Assembly: GCA_963925545.1 (NCBI GenBank)
Contig: CAWUSA010000007.1
Span: 1 to 64,000 of the forward strand
DNA from: TMED14 sp963925545
GTDB lineage: Bacteria; Bacteroidota; Bacteroidia; Flavobacteriales; Schleiferiaceae
DNA length: 64,000 bases
Reading direction: 5' to 3'
Shown: positions 1-9,064 of the stretch, one piece after another
Layout: each line of letters opens with the position of its first letter
Numbering within the stretch: position 1 is the first letter of the stretch
The notes under the pieces: model-generated
Told to the model about the DNA's origin: nothing
Databases searched by the model: none
What the model saw: only the letters and a program-made list of their open reading frames with translations
Made by a program: the position numbers and the translations under genes

Positions 1-1116
1 CCTTCTGTCACTTTTAAAAATGCTAGCACCATTGCCATCACGTCAGCCACCTTATCCTACACATTGAATGGTGGAACCCCTGTGAATCAAGCATGGACAG
101 GCAACCTTGCAGCAAATCAAACTGCCACTGTCACCTTTCCGCAAACCACCTTATCTGGCAGCACAGTCGTTGTGGCCTCTGTCAGCAACCCCAATGGTAC
201 TGCTGATTTCAACGGGACGAACAACACAAGCTCACCTGTGTCAGTCAATCTGCTTGATGCCACACCTCAAACTGCACCAAAGAACATGGACATGGAAACC
301 ACGCCTGGGTTCACTTTGCCTTCAGAATTGATTTTTGAATACACCGCACCAAGCGAACCATTGTTAGTCGTTGTGAGCAAGGCAAATGTTAACGGTTTAA
401 ATTATGAAATCGGTGGATTTGGACAATCTACCAAGTCCATTATTTTTGACTTCTACAGCTGGGGACATGCCGATGTGGGCAGCTTAACCATGCAAAAAAT
501 TGACTTGACTAGCCTGACAACGCCTAAGTTGATGTTCACACACGCTTATGCTCAATACAACACCTCAGCAACGTCACAAAATGAACGCTTTGAGGTGCTA
601 GCCTCTACCGATTGTGGCAGTACTTGGACTAGCCTCTTCAACAAAGGTGGTGGGGATTTAGCAACCACCACGCCGAAAACGACTCGTCTCTTCCCAACAG
701 CATCTGAGTGGGTGACAACCACCCTTGACTTGTCTTCGTATGCAAACACCTCTGACTTAGTCATCAAATTCAAGGGCACCTCTGTCTTCAATGGAAACAG
801 TTTATATCTGGACAACATATGGATCGCTAACGGCGCACTTGGATTGGACGAGCCTACATTGGCTGGCCTCAATACCTACCCCAACCCCGCTTCTGATATG
901 GCGAAAGTTGAAATTGACTTAAGCAAAGAAGCCATGGTTGGCGTGAATGTTTACAGCAATGCTGGCCAGCTGGTCATTGCTATAGATGCCACCCTACTTG
1001 CTGCTGGAACTCATGGGATTGACTTGAATGTTGGAGACCTTGCCAATGGCATGTATACAGCGCAAGTGAACATCGATGGAGCCATTCGCAGCGTACGATT
1101 GTCAGTCGCACACTGA
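1..1116 (+). CDS. T9SS-sorted secreted protein, 5' truncated
   Basis: The reading frame is open from base 1 with no stop, so the gene begins left of the window; 371 codons are visible. The first ~80 residues look like a CARDB/Ig-like beta repeat (alternating polar beta strands, many T/N/S). A jelly-roll resembling the choice-of-anchor or MAM-like type follows (FEVLASTDCGSTW, then YLDNIWI). The last ~75 residues are a type A T9SS C-terminal sorting domain, with YPNPASD, GQLV and NGMYT motifs. The family is exported by Sec, crosses the outer membrane through the type IX system and is usually anchored to the cell surface. The specific function lies in the missing N-terminal part and cannot be told. 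The gene precedes the thioredoxin operon by 64 bp, with no clear terminator between. Confidence 0.85.
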   Translation, partial: PSVTFKNASTIAITSATLSYTLNGGTPVNQAWTGNLAANQTATVTFPQTTLSGSTVVVASVSNPNGTADFNGTNNTSSPVSVNLLDATPQTAPKNMDMETTPGFTLPSELIFEYTAPSEPLLVVVSKANVNGLNYEIGGFGQSTKSIIFDFYSWGHADVGSLTMQKIDLTSLTTPKLMFTHAYAQYNTSATSQNERFEVLASTDCGSTWTSLFNKGGGDLATTTPKTTRLFPTASEWVTTTLDLSSYANTSDLVIKFKGTSVFNGNSLYLDNIWIANGALGLDEPTLAGLNTYPNPASDMAKVEIDLSKEAMVGVNVYSNAGQLVIAIDATLLAAGTHGIDLNVGDLANGMYTAQVNIDGAIRSVRLSVAH

Positions 1117-1180
1117 GTCATTAAGTGTTATCTTGAAATCCAGAAATACATCTGAGCATTAAAGGTTTTTTACTCAACCA

Positions 1181-1714
1181 ATGAAACAATTCCTTTCTCT
1201 TTGTTTTTTCACTTTCAGCTTATCTGTTGTCAGCCAAGGGCTGCCCAATGTCATAATTCAGACATTGAAAAATCAAAGCATTAACGCATCCGAATTGACG
1301 CACGACGGCCCTATGGTCGTCTCATTTTGGGCAACATGGTGCAAGCCCTGTATCAGCGAACTTGACGCCATGGCCGACTACCATGAAGATTTGGTCGCTG
1401 ATGCAAACTTGCGAATGGTAGCTATTTCTATTGACAATACAAGGACCAGTTCGCGTGTCGCACCATTTGTGGCATCTCGAGGCTGGAACTATGACATCTA
1501 CATTGATCCCAATAGTGACTTGCGACGGGCCATGGGTGTCAACAACGTGCCTCATACCTTCCTTTTGAATTCTAACGGTAAAATCGTCTGGCAATCCAAT
1601 CGTTATGTCCCTGGAGAGGAAGAGGTGTTGGTTGAACAAATCGAGGCCTTAGCCCTCAGTGAAAAATCGGAACCGAACAGGAAGAGCATACCTAGTCAGT
1701 CTGCTCAACCATGA
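1181..1714 (+). CDS. TlpA-like periplasmic thioredoxin-family protein
   Basis: This 177-residue protein has a Sec signal peptide (about residues 1-19, ending VVSQG) and a thioredoxin fold with the active site W-C-K-P-C (Cys54, Cys57). A cis-proline motif (NVPHTF) follows further on. WCKPC is typical of TlpA/ResA-type thiol-disulfide oxidoreductases, so the protein probably reduces or shuffles disulfides in the periplasm. It has no long N-terminal extension of the kind seen in peroxidase-coupled TlpA proteins. Its stop overlaps the next start by 4 bp (ATGA), and the next two genes are coupled the same way, so the three should be translated together. That suggests it acts on one or both of its neighbours. 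Substrate unknown. Confidence 0.85.
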   Translation: MKQFLSLCFFTFSLSVVSQGLPNVIIQTLKNQSINASELTHDGPMVVSFWATWCKPCISELDAMADYHEDLVADANLRMVAISIDNTRTSSRVAPFVASRGWNYDIYIDPNSDLRRAMGVNNVPHTFLLNSNGKIVWQSNRYVPGEEEVLVEQIEALALSEKSEPNRKSIPSQSAQP

Positions 1715-3378
1715 AGGCAGTTCAGCTGGCCTTAATCGCCTACTTTTTGATGCCAACCCTTCACGGGCAGGGCAAGGTGAATGTACTATTCCAAAGTGAT
1801 GCGCAATGGTACCTTGAGGATGAAGTGCTCGACCCAACGGGTGAGTTCTATCCCGACGAAGAATTCCTGAGCCAAGGCCATGCCCTGATAACCTATAAGT
1901 CTGGAGATTTCACGGCAGGCCTTCGCTATGAGAACTACCAAAACGTCATGCTCGGTTTTCCTGCTGGCTATCGTGGCGAAGGCATTGCCTACAGGTATGC
2001 GCAATGGCAGCAAGGAGATTGGAATTTCACAGTCGGCAATTACTATGAGCAATTTGGCTCAGGCTTGATTTTTCGTTCCTACGAAGAACGAGGCCTTGGC
2101 TTGGACAATGCCATGGATGGAGTTCGTCTCATTGGCGATCTTGGGAACGGCCTTCAAATCAAAGCCGTTATGGGACGTCAACGCTTGTACTTTACCAAGG
2201 GTGAGGGTGTCTTACGCGGGGTGGACCTGGGTTGGGACTTAACACAACCATTTCCAAAACTGTCAGACAAAAACATCTATGCCAGCATTGGCGCTTCCTT
2301 TGTGAGTAAGTTTCAGCGCGGCTATGACCCTGTTTTGAATTTACCAAACAATGTGGGCGCTTGGGCCATTCGAGGCGATGTAAGTAAGGGTTTATGGAAC
2401 TGGTCATCAGAGTACGCTTACAAAATCAATGACCCTAGCTACGACAATGGCTACATATACCGACCTGGCCAAGCCCTTGTAAGCACCTTGACTTTTGCGA
2501 AAAAAGGCTTTGGCCTCTTGCTTTCAGGCAAGCGCATTGACAACATGAGCTTCCGCTCCGATCGCAATGCACAGCAATTCGATCTCTTTGTTAATTTTTT
2601 ACCTTCAAACACCACACCCCATTTCTATGCCCTGCCTTCCCTGTATCCCTACGCAACCCAAATCAATGGTGAGCAAGGCGGTCAAGTTGAAGTCAGCTAC
2701 CAACTCCCTCGAGGCAGCAAGCTCGGCGGCAAATACGGCACCCTGTTCGTCTTCAACGCAAGCATCGCGCAAAGCATAGATAAGCAAGTGCTCGATGATG
2801 GCAGCATGTCGCAGGCAGGCAGCATGGGCTACCAGTCAGATTGGTTAAAAGCCGGTGAGATTCCCTATTTCCAGGACATCAATGCCAGCTGGTCAAGGAA
2901 ATACTCTCGTTCCTACAAAACCATGTTGACCTTTTATGATCTTCGTTACAACAAAACCGTCTTGATTGATGGGGTAGGCGATGCCGTGATTCTGGACTCA
3001 CCCGACATGGACTCTGTCATTCATGTGCAAGCCGTCGTTTGGGAAAACCAGTTCCGCTTAGCCAACAAGCAAACCCTACGTTCTGAAATTCAGCTGGCTT
3101 TAGCCGATGGCTATCGCGGTGACATGGCGATGGGACTCCTTGAGTGGACCATCTCATCCAATTGGACCCTTGCAGCACAAGACATCTACAACTACGGCCA
3201 TCCCACCCCCTCACGGCGACTTCACTACCCTATTGTCTCTGTCATCCACTTCAATGGACCCACCCGATTCCAAATCGGTTATGGCCGCCAACAACAAGGC
3301 GTCTTTTGTGTCGGCGGTGTCTGTCGTGTGGTACCACCATCTAACGGTCTCAGCATTTCAATCACCTCTTCATTATGA
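1711..3378 (+). CDS. DUF6029 family outer-membrane protein
   Basis: This 555-residue protein has a signal peptide (cleavage likely near the G-Q of LHGQG) and then many amphipathic beta strands, as in a large outer-membrane barrel. The N-terminal segment has features I associate with DUF6029 of Bacteroidota (YENYQNVMLGFPAGYRGEG, GNYYEQFGSGLIFRSYEERG). A C-terminal CVGGVC puts two cysteines close together in a secreted protein, a likely disulfide. It overlaps the thioredoxin gene before it and the Omp28 gene after it by 4 bp each. The function of the family is unknown; a barrel working with the two thioredoxin-fold neighbours is an inference from the operon only. Confidence 0.75.
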   Translation: MKAVQLALIAYFLMPTLHGQGKVNVLFQSDAQWYLEDEVLDPTGEFYPDEEFLSQGHALITYKSGDFTAGLRYENYQNVMLGFPAGYRGEGIAYRYAQWQQGDWNFTVGNYYEQFGSGLIFRSYEERGLGLDNAMDGVRLIGDLGNGLQIKAVMGRQRLYFTKGEGVLRGVDLGWDLTQPFPKLSDKNIYASIGASFVSKFQRGYDPVLNLPNNVGAWAIRGDVSKGLWNWSSEYAYKINDPSYDNGYIYRPGQALVSTLTFAKKGFGLLLSGKRIDNMSFRSDRNAQQFDLFVNFLPSNTTPHFYALPSLYPYATQINGEQGGQVEVSYQLPRGSKLGGKYGTLFVFNASIAQSIDKQVLDDGSMSQAGSMGYQSDWLKAGEIPYFQDINASWSRKYSRSYKTMLTFYDLRYNKTVLIDGVGDAVILDSPDMDSVIHVQAVVWENQFRLANKQTLRSEIQLALADGYRGDMAMGLLEWTISSNWTLAAQDIYNYGHPTPSRRLHYPIVSVIHFNGPTRFQIGYGRQQQGVFCVGGVCRVVPPSNGLSISITSSL

Positions 3379-4232
3379 CACGCCTTGCTTGCTTTCTTCT
3401 CATCATAGCTGGCCTTCTGTCTACAAGTTGTGACGTGATCAACGAGCCATTCAAGGGGGGTGGTCCGAACCCCATTGATACCAACTCCATCATTCAGGGC
3501 GATAGCCTAATACAAACAGGCCGGGTCGTTTTGGTTGAGGATTTCACCGGGCATCGCTGCAAAAACTGCCCCAAGGCAGGCAAAGCCTTGAAAGCCTTGG
3601 ACAGCATCTATGGCTCATCAGTGGTTGGCTTAGCTATCCATGCAGGCCCTTCAAACTTCACTGGCGTCACCAACGACTACCCCTTGGATTTCACAACAAC
3701 TACTGGGGATGAGTTAGCCACCTTTTTTAGCATACTTGCATTGCCTTTAGGCATGGTTCAGCGCATGGACTACCCCAACTCACAACAAAAATCCTACACC
3801 GCATGGACAAGCCTCACCGCAGGTGAACTTGCCTTGGGTACCGAAGCCTTGTTCCAGCTGAAAGCCTCCTTTGATACCCTATCTGATGTAGCTGTTTTAG
3901 ATGTCAATTTAAGCATGTCACAAGCGAGTAATAATGGCATTGCGCTAATCATATACCTGAAAGAATCAGGCATTATTTCCCCACAATTAATGCCCAACAA
4001 CACCCGTAATTTGACCTACAAGCACAACAATGTGTTCAGGGCAGCACCACTTGGGACATTTGGCAAAAGTCTCAGCGCCACATCCGTGGCATCTGGTGAT
4101 GTCTTCACAGAAAAGGTCACATTCACCCTTGATCCACTGTGGGACGCTTCACAATGCCATTGGGTAGCCATTCTGTATGACAAGGACAACTACAAGGTGA
4201 TACAGGCTGCAGAGCTGGCCATCAGGCCTTGA
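3375..4232 (+). CDS. Omp28-related lipoprotein with thioredoxin-like fold
   Basis: This 285-residue protein starts with a lipoprotein signal (lipobox LSTSC, Cys19). Around residues 52-66 it has VLVEDFTGHRCKNC, with a CxxC pair (Cys62, Cys65) in a thioredoxin-like context, as is usual for the Omp28 family of Bacteroidota. Omp28 proteins are lipid-anchored envelope proteins first described in Porphyromonas; their function is not settled. This is the last gene of the three-gene thiol operon. It converges on queG, and the two coding ends overlap by 11 bp, so there is no room for a separate terminator. Confidence 0.8.
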   Translation: MTRLACFLLIIAGLLSTSCDVINEPFKGGGPNPIDTNSIIQGDSLIQTGRVVLVEDFTGHRCKNCPKAGKALKALDSIYGSSVVGLAIHAGPSNFTGVTNDYPLDFTTTTGDELATFFSILALPLGMVQRMDYPNSQQKSYTAWTSLTAGELALGTEALFQLKASFDTLSDVAVLDVNLSMSQASNNGIALIIYLKESGIISPQLMPNNTRNLTYKHNNVFRAAPLGTFGKSLSATSVASGDVFTEKVTFTLDPLWDASQCHWVAILYDKDNYKVIQAAELAIRP

Positions 4233-5142
4233 AGCCATTCACCTTCAGATTGCGCATCAATCCATCATAGCCCGTGCGCTTCAAAGGGTGCTGATCAAAA
4301 ACCCTGTCAAAGGCCTCTTTGCTCATTGATGTCCAGTCCTTCAAGTCCATTTCCGTCCATTTACCCGGCATGAAATCAGGCTCCTCATGAGGCTTGCTAT
4401 GGCGATTCCAAGGGCACACATCCTGGCAAATGTCACAACCAAAAACCCAATCCTTCAACTGACCCTGAAAGGCATCATCCATAGCGCCTTTGAGCTCAAT
4501 GGTTAAATGGGAAATGCACTTATTAGCATCCACTACTTCAGGTGCAATGATAGCCTGCGTGGGGCAGGCATCGATGCACTTGGTGCAGGTTCCGCAATGA
4601 TCCATCACTGGCTGATCCACCGTGAATGCCATGTCCACAATCAGCTCTGCAAGAAAGAAGAATGACCCCTCTCCCTTTCGCAGAATCAAGCCATGCTTTC
4701 CAACCCATCCAAGACCCGAGCGCTTGGCCCATGCCCGCTCCATCACAGGGGCGGAATCGACAAAACACCGTCCGCCAATTTGCCCTAAATCAGCCTGCAG
4801 CAAATGCAGGAGCTCAAAGAGCTTGTCTTTAACGACCTGGTGGTAATCCTTGCCATAAGCGTATTTCGCCATCTTGGGATGACCATCCTCTGCTTCATCC
4901 TTTTCGGGAAAGTAATTGTAGGCTAAGGTGATAACAGACTTAGCGCCGGGGACCAGCAAGCGTGGATCCAGTCGCTTGTCATGGTGGTTGTTCATGTAAG
5001 CCATGGACCCCTGGTAGCCATTCCCTAGCCAGGCATCCAAACGCGGTGCTTCTTCTTCAAGAAACTCAGCCTTTGCCACCCGACAGGCCATGAATCCCAA
5101 CCGGTTCGCATGTGCCTTCAGAATCTCAGTAGGAGAACTCAT
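4222..5142 (-). CDS. queG: Epoxyqueuosine reductase
   Basis: QueG reduces epoxyqueuosine to queuosine in the tRNA wobble position, the last step of queuosine synthesis, using cobalamin and two [4Fe-4S] clusters. Here 306 residues carry the VDSAPVMERAWA segment with the catalytic Asp129 and two ferredoxin-type cysteine sets: Cys183/186/189/193 (CGTCTKCIDACP) and Cys209/236/239/243 (CDICQDVCPWN). The length is near 310-380 for the family; the C-terminal HEAT-like extension of some homologues is absent. The start codon overlaps the ruvB stop by 4 bp, so it is translated with ruvB. QueA, which makes its substrate, lies at 29989-31044. Confidence 0.95.
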   Translation of the reverse strand: MSSPTEILKAHANRLGFMACRVAKAEFLEEEAPRLDAWLGNGYQGSMAYMNNHHDKRLDPRLLVPGAKSVITLAYNYFPEKDEAEDGHPKMAKYAYGKDYHQVVKDKLFELLHLLQADLGQIGGRCFVDSAPVMERAWAKRSGLGWVGKHGLILRKGEGSFFFLAELIVDMAFTVDQPVMDHCGTCTKCIDACPTQAIIAPEVVDANKCISHLTIELKGAMDDAFQGQLKDWVFGCDICQDVCPWNRHSKPHEEPDFMPGKWTEMDLKDWTSMSKEAFDRVFDQHPLKRTGYDGLMRNLKVNGFKA

Positions 5143-6158
5143 TGATCATTGAATAGCCCCGTATTGCCTGGCAACCTCCGACCAAGGTGTCTGAAGGATT
5201 TATCCATGGCAACACGGCCCCTTGGGGTTCTTGCTAAGTACCCTTCCTGGATCAAGTAGGGTTCATACACCTCTTCAATGGTCTCTGCTTGCTCGCTCAC
5301 AGCTATTGCCAGTGTACCAAGACCAACAGGACCACCTTTGAATTTATCGATGATCGCAGACAAAATCTTGTTGTCCATTTCGTCCAAACCAGAGGCATCT
5401 ACATCAAGGGATTCCATGCCAAATTTGGCAATGGCCATATCCACAACACCTGTTCCTTTGACTTGAGCAAAGTCACGCAAGCGACGCAACAAGGCATTGG
5501 CAATCCTGGGGGTGCCTCTGCTTCGTCTTGAGACCTCCACACAGGCATCGGCTTCAATTGGCACATTCAGTATGCCTGCTGAGCGTTCAACAATGGTTGA
5601 GAGCAGCTCATGGCTATAGTATTGCAGGCGAGATGAAATGCCAAACCTGGCTCGCAAGGGGGATGTCAACAATCCCGACCGCGTGGTGGCGCCAATCAGG
5701 GTGAAGGGTTTGAGTTGAATTTGAACCGAACGGGCACTGGGACCGGTTTCCAAAACAATGTCAATGCTAAAATCTTCCATGGCCGAATACAGGTACTCCT
5801 CAACCACGGGACTGAGTCGATGGATCTCATCAATGAAGAGCACATCACCATCTTCCAGGCTTGTCAGCAAACCAGCCAAATCGCCAGGCTTATCCAGAAC
5901 AGGTCCAGAAGTGAGTCGAATGTTTGCGTGCATCTCATTGGCAATGATGTGCGCAAGGGTGGTTTTGCCAAGACCCGGAGGGCCATGCAAGAGGACATGA
6001 TCCAAGGCATCCTCACGCGCAATGGCCGCCTCCACAAAAACTTTCAGGTTTTCAAGGATTTTTTCCTGGCCGGCAAAGTCATCGAAAGAAGCCGGTCTGA
6101 GTTTCAACTCAACTTCCATTTCGAGATCATCATTGTCGCCTGAGAGGAATCGTGTCAT
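5139..6158 (-). CDS. ruvB: Holliday junction branch migration helicase RuvB
   Basis: RuvB is the AAA+ motor that drives branch migration of Holliday junctions together with RuvA. The protein has Walker A GPPGLGKT near residue 60, Walker B LFIDEIHRL, the sensor/arginine region GATTRSGLL, and a C-terminal winged helix (YLARTPRGRVA). I chose the ATG giving MTRFLSGD (339 aa); an in-frame GTG two codons upstream is possible but has no advantage. The gene leads the ruvB-queG pair. A terminator that ends the cytochrome oxidase operon lies directly upstream. Confidence 0.97.
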   Translation of the reverse strand: MTRFLSGDNDDLEMEVELKLRPASFDDFAGQEKILENLKVFVEAAIAREDALDHVLLHGPPGLGKTTLAHIIANEMHANIRLTSGPVLDKPGDLAGLLTSLEDGDVLFIDEIHRLSPVVEEYLYSAMEDFSIDIVLETGPSARSVQIQLKPFTLIGATTRSGLLTSPLRARFGISSRLQYYSHELLSTIVERSAGILNVPIEADACVEVSRRSRGTPRIANALLRRLRDFAQVKGTGVVDMAIAKFGMESLDVDASGLDEMDNKILSAIIDKFKGGPVGLGTLAIAVSEQAETIEEVYEPYLIQEGYLARTPRGRVAMDKSFRHLGRRLPGNTGLFNDQ

Positions 6159-6194
6159 GACCACAAGTTATGCATGGAAGCTGATGTAGGCATC

Positions 6195-6227
6195 AAAAAA
6201 AAACCCGATGCACGCATCGGGTTTTTT
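6195..6227 (-). terminator. Rho-independent terminator of the act-cox operon
   Basis: A 7-bp perfect stem (CCCGATG / CATCGGG) with a CACG loop is flanked by nine A on the left and six T on the right. Read on the minus strand it gives the hairpin followed by a T tract just after the coxA stop. It would also work on the plus strand, but no gene ends there from that side. Confidence 0.9.
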
Positions 6228-6243
6228 GCTTGTTGTCTTGCCA

Positions 6244-8004
6244 TCATGAATGACCAACTTCACCATCTTTCATGGGGACATTTTGGGGAACAAAGTCCTC
6301 ATCATGACCAGGCTTGCTGTAGTCATAAGGCCAGCGGTGAACCTCAGGAATCTCACCAGGCCAATTGCCGTGGATGTGCGCCACCGGAGCTGTCCATTCT
6401 AAGGTGTTGGCCCTCCAAGGGTTTTGTGGGGCTTTCGCGCCACGCCACATGCTGTAAAAGAAGTTGAACAAGAATACCAATTGCACAATGCCGCCAAGCA
6501 AAGCAAAGACTGTAATGATCAAATTGATATCCTGTAATTCGTCGAACATGGGAAATTCTGCGTTGGTGAAATAGCGACGTGGCAAACCGGCCAACCCCAA
6601 GAAGTGCATGGGGAAGAATACGCCATAAGCTGAAATAAAGGTGACCCAGAAATGCAAGTAACCCATGCGCTTGTTCATCATGCGACCGTACATGCGTGGG
6701 TACCAGTGGTAAACGCCCGCAAACATGCCAAATATGGCTGACAAACCCATCACAATGTGGAAGTGAGCAACAACAAACATTGTGTCATGGACATTGATGT
6801 CTAATGCGCTATCGCCAAGAATGATGCCTGTCAGCCCACCTGCTACAAAGGTGGATACCAATCCAATAGAGAAGAGCATGGCAGGTGTGAATTGCAAATT
6901 GCCCTTCCACAAGGTGGTCATGTAGTTGAAGGCCTTTACCGCAGAGGGGATGGCAATCAGCAACGTGGTAAATGTGAATACTGATCCAAGGAAGGGGTTC
7001 ATACCCGTGATGAACATGTGGTGTCCCCACACAATGAATGACAAGAAGGCAATCGCTATAATGGAGCCAATCATGGCACGGTAACCAAAGATGGGCTTGC
7101 GTGAATTGGTTGAAATCACTTCAGATGTGATCCCTAAAGCAGGCAAAATAATGATGTAAACCTCAGGATGACCAAGGAACCAAAACAGGTGTTCAAACAG
7201 GATGGGACTGCCACCCTGGTTATTCAGCAATTCGCCAGCAATCATGATGTCTGATAAGAAAAAACTCGTACCAAAGGACCGGTCAAAAATCAACAACAAG
7301 GCAGCGCCAAACAGGACAGGGAATGACAAAACACCAAGCACGGCAGTCAAAAAGAATGTCCAGATGGTCAATGGCAAACGTGTCATACTCATCCCCTTGG
7401 TTCGCAAGTTGATGATGGTCACGATATAATTCAAAGAACCTAGCAATGAGCCAATAATGAACAAAGACATAGACACCAACCACAAGGTCATGCCCATTCC
7501 TGAACCAGGCATTGCCGTTGGCACTGCACTCAATGGAGGGTAAATCGTCCAACCAGCAGCGGCAGGTCCCATCTCAACGAAGAGTGAGGAAAGCATGATG
7601 ACCGAAGACACAGCAAAGAACCAGTAAGACAACATATTCAAAAAGCCAGAAGCCATGTCGCGTGCACCAATCTGCAATGGAATCAACAGATTGGAGAATG
7701 TGCCACTCAGTCCTGCAGTCAACACAAAGAAGACCATGATGGTGCCGTGCATGGTCACCAATCCCAGGTACATGTTGGGATCCATTTGCCCTTCAGGGGC
7801 CCATTTACCTAGCAAGGATGACAAAATGCCAAACTTGTCATCAGGCCATGACAATTGCAAGCGGAACAGCATGGACATCAAGCCCCCTGCTACGCCCATG
7901 AAAATACCTGTCACCAAAAACTGTTTGGCAATCATTTTATGGTCCATGGAGAAGACGTACTTCGTCCAGAAATTCTCCTTGTGGTGTGTGTCGTGATCTG
8001 ACAT
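6244..8004 (-). CDS. coxA: Cytochrome c oxidase subunit I
   Basis: Catalytic subunit of an aa3-type haem-copper oxidase that reduces O2 to water and pumps protons across the inner membrane. The 586 residues hold about 12 membrane helices. The ligand motifs are present: WFLGHPEVY (CuB histidine cross-linked to tyrosine), GHHMF (two CuB histidines) and HDTMFVVAHFHIVMG (haem a3 and haem a ligands). It is the last gene of the act-cox operon, 9 bp after coxB. Subunits III and IV are not in the window. The N and C termini are rich in His and acidic residues (SDHDTHH at the start), similar to other proteins in this operon. Confidence 0.97.
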   Translation of the reverse strand: MSDHDTHHKENFWTKYVFSMDHKMIAKQFLVTGIFMGVAGGLMSMLFRLQLSWPDDKFGILSSLLGKWAPEGQMDPNMYLGLVTMHGTIMVFFVLTAGLSGTFSNLLIPLQIGARDMASGFLNMLSYWFFAVSSVIMLSSLFVEMGPAAAGWTIYPPLSAVPTAMPGSGMGMTLWLVSMSLFIIGSLLGSLNYIVTIINLRTKGMSMTRLPLTIWTFFLTAVLGVLSFPVLFGAALLLIFDRSFGTSFFLSDIMIAGELLNNQGGSPILFEHLFWFLGHPEVYIIILPALGITSEVISTNSRKPIFGYRAMIGSIIAIAFLSFIVWGHHMFITGMNPFLGSVFTFTTLLIAIPSAVKAFNYMTTLWKGNLQFTPAMLFSIGLVSTFVAGGLTGIILGDSALDINVHDTMFVVAHFHIVMGLSAIFGMFAGVYHWYPRMYGRMMNKRMGYLHFWVTFISAYGVFFPMHFLGLAGLPRRYFTNAEFPMFDELQDINLIITVFALLGGIVQLVFLFNFFYSMWRGAKAPQNPWRANTLEWTAPVAHIHGNWPGEIPEVHRWPYDYSKPGHDEDFVPQNVPMKDGEVGHS

Positions 8005-8013
8005 AATAATAGC

Positions 8014-9051
8014 TTAGTTGTTAGCTGCCAATGTTTGACTGATGGGTTGCTGTTCGAGAACCCATGCATCATATTCAGCTTGTGTTTCCACAATGACATT
8101 CATTTGCATATTGTAGTGTGCAGCGCCGCAAATCTTGTTGCAAAGCAGCAAATAGTCATATACATATGGCTCATTGCCGGCCTCTGCGCGGATGGCGTTG
8201 ATGCGCTCAACCTTGCCAATCACATCAGGGTCCTTTCGCATGTCAGCAGTGGTAATGGTTGGCGTGAATTGAAAGCGTGTGGTCATGCCAGGTACACAGT
8301 TCATCTGTGCGCGGAAATGAGGGAAGTACGCAGAATGAATCACATCCTGACTTCGGAAGGTGAAAAGAATAGGTTGGCCAACGGGGATATGAATTTCCAT
8401 AGGCGAAAAATCATCCTGACTGTTGATGTCCTCCAAGTCCAGTCCAAGAACATTGGCGCCTTCAATCAATCGCACATTGGCATAACCAAGGTTGTTATCT
8501 GAGCCAGCGTAGCGAGCCGTCCATTTGTACTGCTGCGCGTAGACTTCAATACGCATTGGATCTTCTTCATTCTCTGGGCTCATGGTATTGGACCAAACCG
8601 TGAGCCCGTAGATGATCAAAACAGCCAAAACCACCGTTGGAACAGATGTCCAAATCAGCTCCAACTTGTTATTGTGCTCATAGTAGGTTGCCTTGGTGTC
8701 TTTCAATCCTCTGTACTTGAAGGAAAACCAGAATAAAATAGGCGTCATGATGAAGTAAACGACGAGAATCAAACCCATAGAAATGCTCATCAAGGCATCG
8801 GTTTCAACACCGTGCTCAGAAGCAGATTGAGGCAGTAGGGTCTCATTCCAAGCCACCATCATCCAGATCAATGATCCGACAATGGCAATACCAAAGAGAA
8901 GTAAATAGATACCCTGACGATTGTTATCCTCATGGGTTGTCAAGTAGGATTTTTCCTTGTTGAGATCACCCGACAATTCATAAATGCGAATAATCTGCAG
9001 TACGGTGAGAACTGCAAGGATGATAATAAGTGCTGTCAATAGACCGGTCAT
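8014..9051 (-). CDS. coxB: Cytochrome c oxidase subunit II
   Basis: Carries the CuA centre that accepts electrons from cytochrome c. Ligands are visible as His239 (IHSAYFPHF) and the Cys304-x3-Cys308-x3-His312-x2-Met315 set in CNKICGAAHYNM. In the first gap of that motif the usual acidic residue is Lys here, which I believe is common in Bacteroidota. There are four hydrophobic segments (about 3-22, 48-68, 92-112, 136-155), two more than the classic two, and a ~35-residue insertion between the first His and the Cys pair. No fused cytochrome c domain follows, so the oxidase is aa3- rather than caa3-type; electrons must come from ActA/ActE or a soluble cytochrome. Confidence 0.96.
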   Translation of the reverse strand: MTGLLTALIIILAVLTVLQIIRIYELSGDLNKEKSYLTTHEDNNRQGIYLLLFGIAIVGSLIWMMVAWNETLLPQSASEHGVETDALMSISMGLILVVYFIMTPILFWFSFKYRGLKDTKATYYEHNNKLELIWTSVPTVVLAVLIIYGLTVWSNTMSPENEEDPMRIEVYAQQYKWTARYAGSDNNLGYANVRLIEGANVLGLDLEDINSQDDFSPMEIHIPVGQPILFTFRSQDVIHSAYFPHFRAQMNCVPGMTTRFQFTPTITTADMRKDPDVIGKVERINAIRAEAGNEPYVYDYLLLCNKICGAAHYNMQMNVIVETQAEYDAWVLEQQPISQTLAANN

Positions 9052-9064
9052 GATTCAGTGCGGA

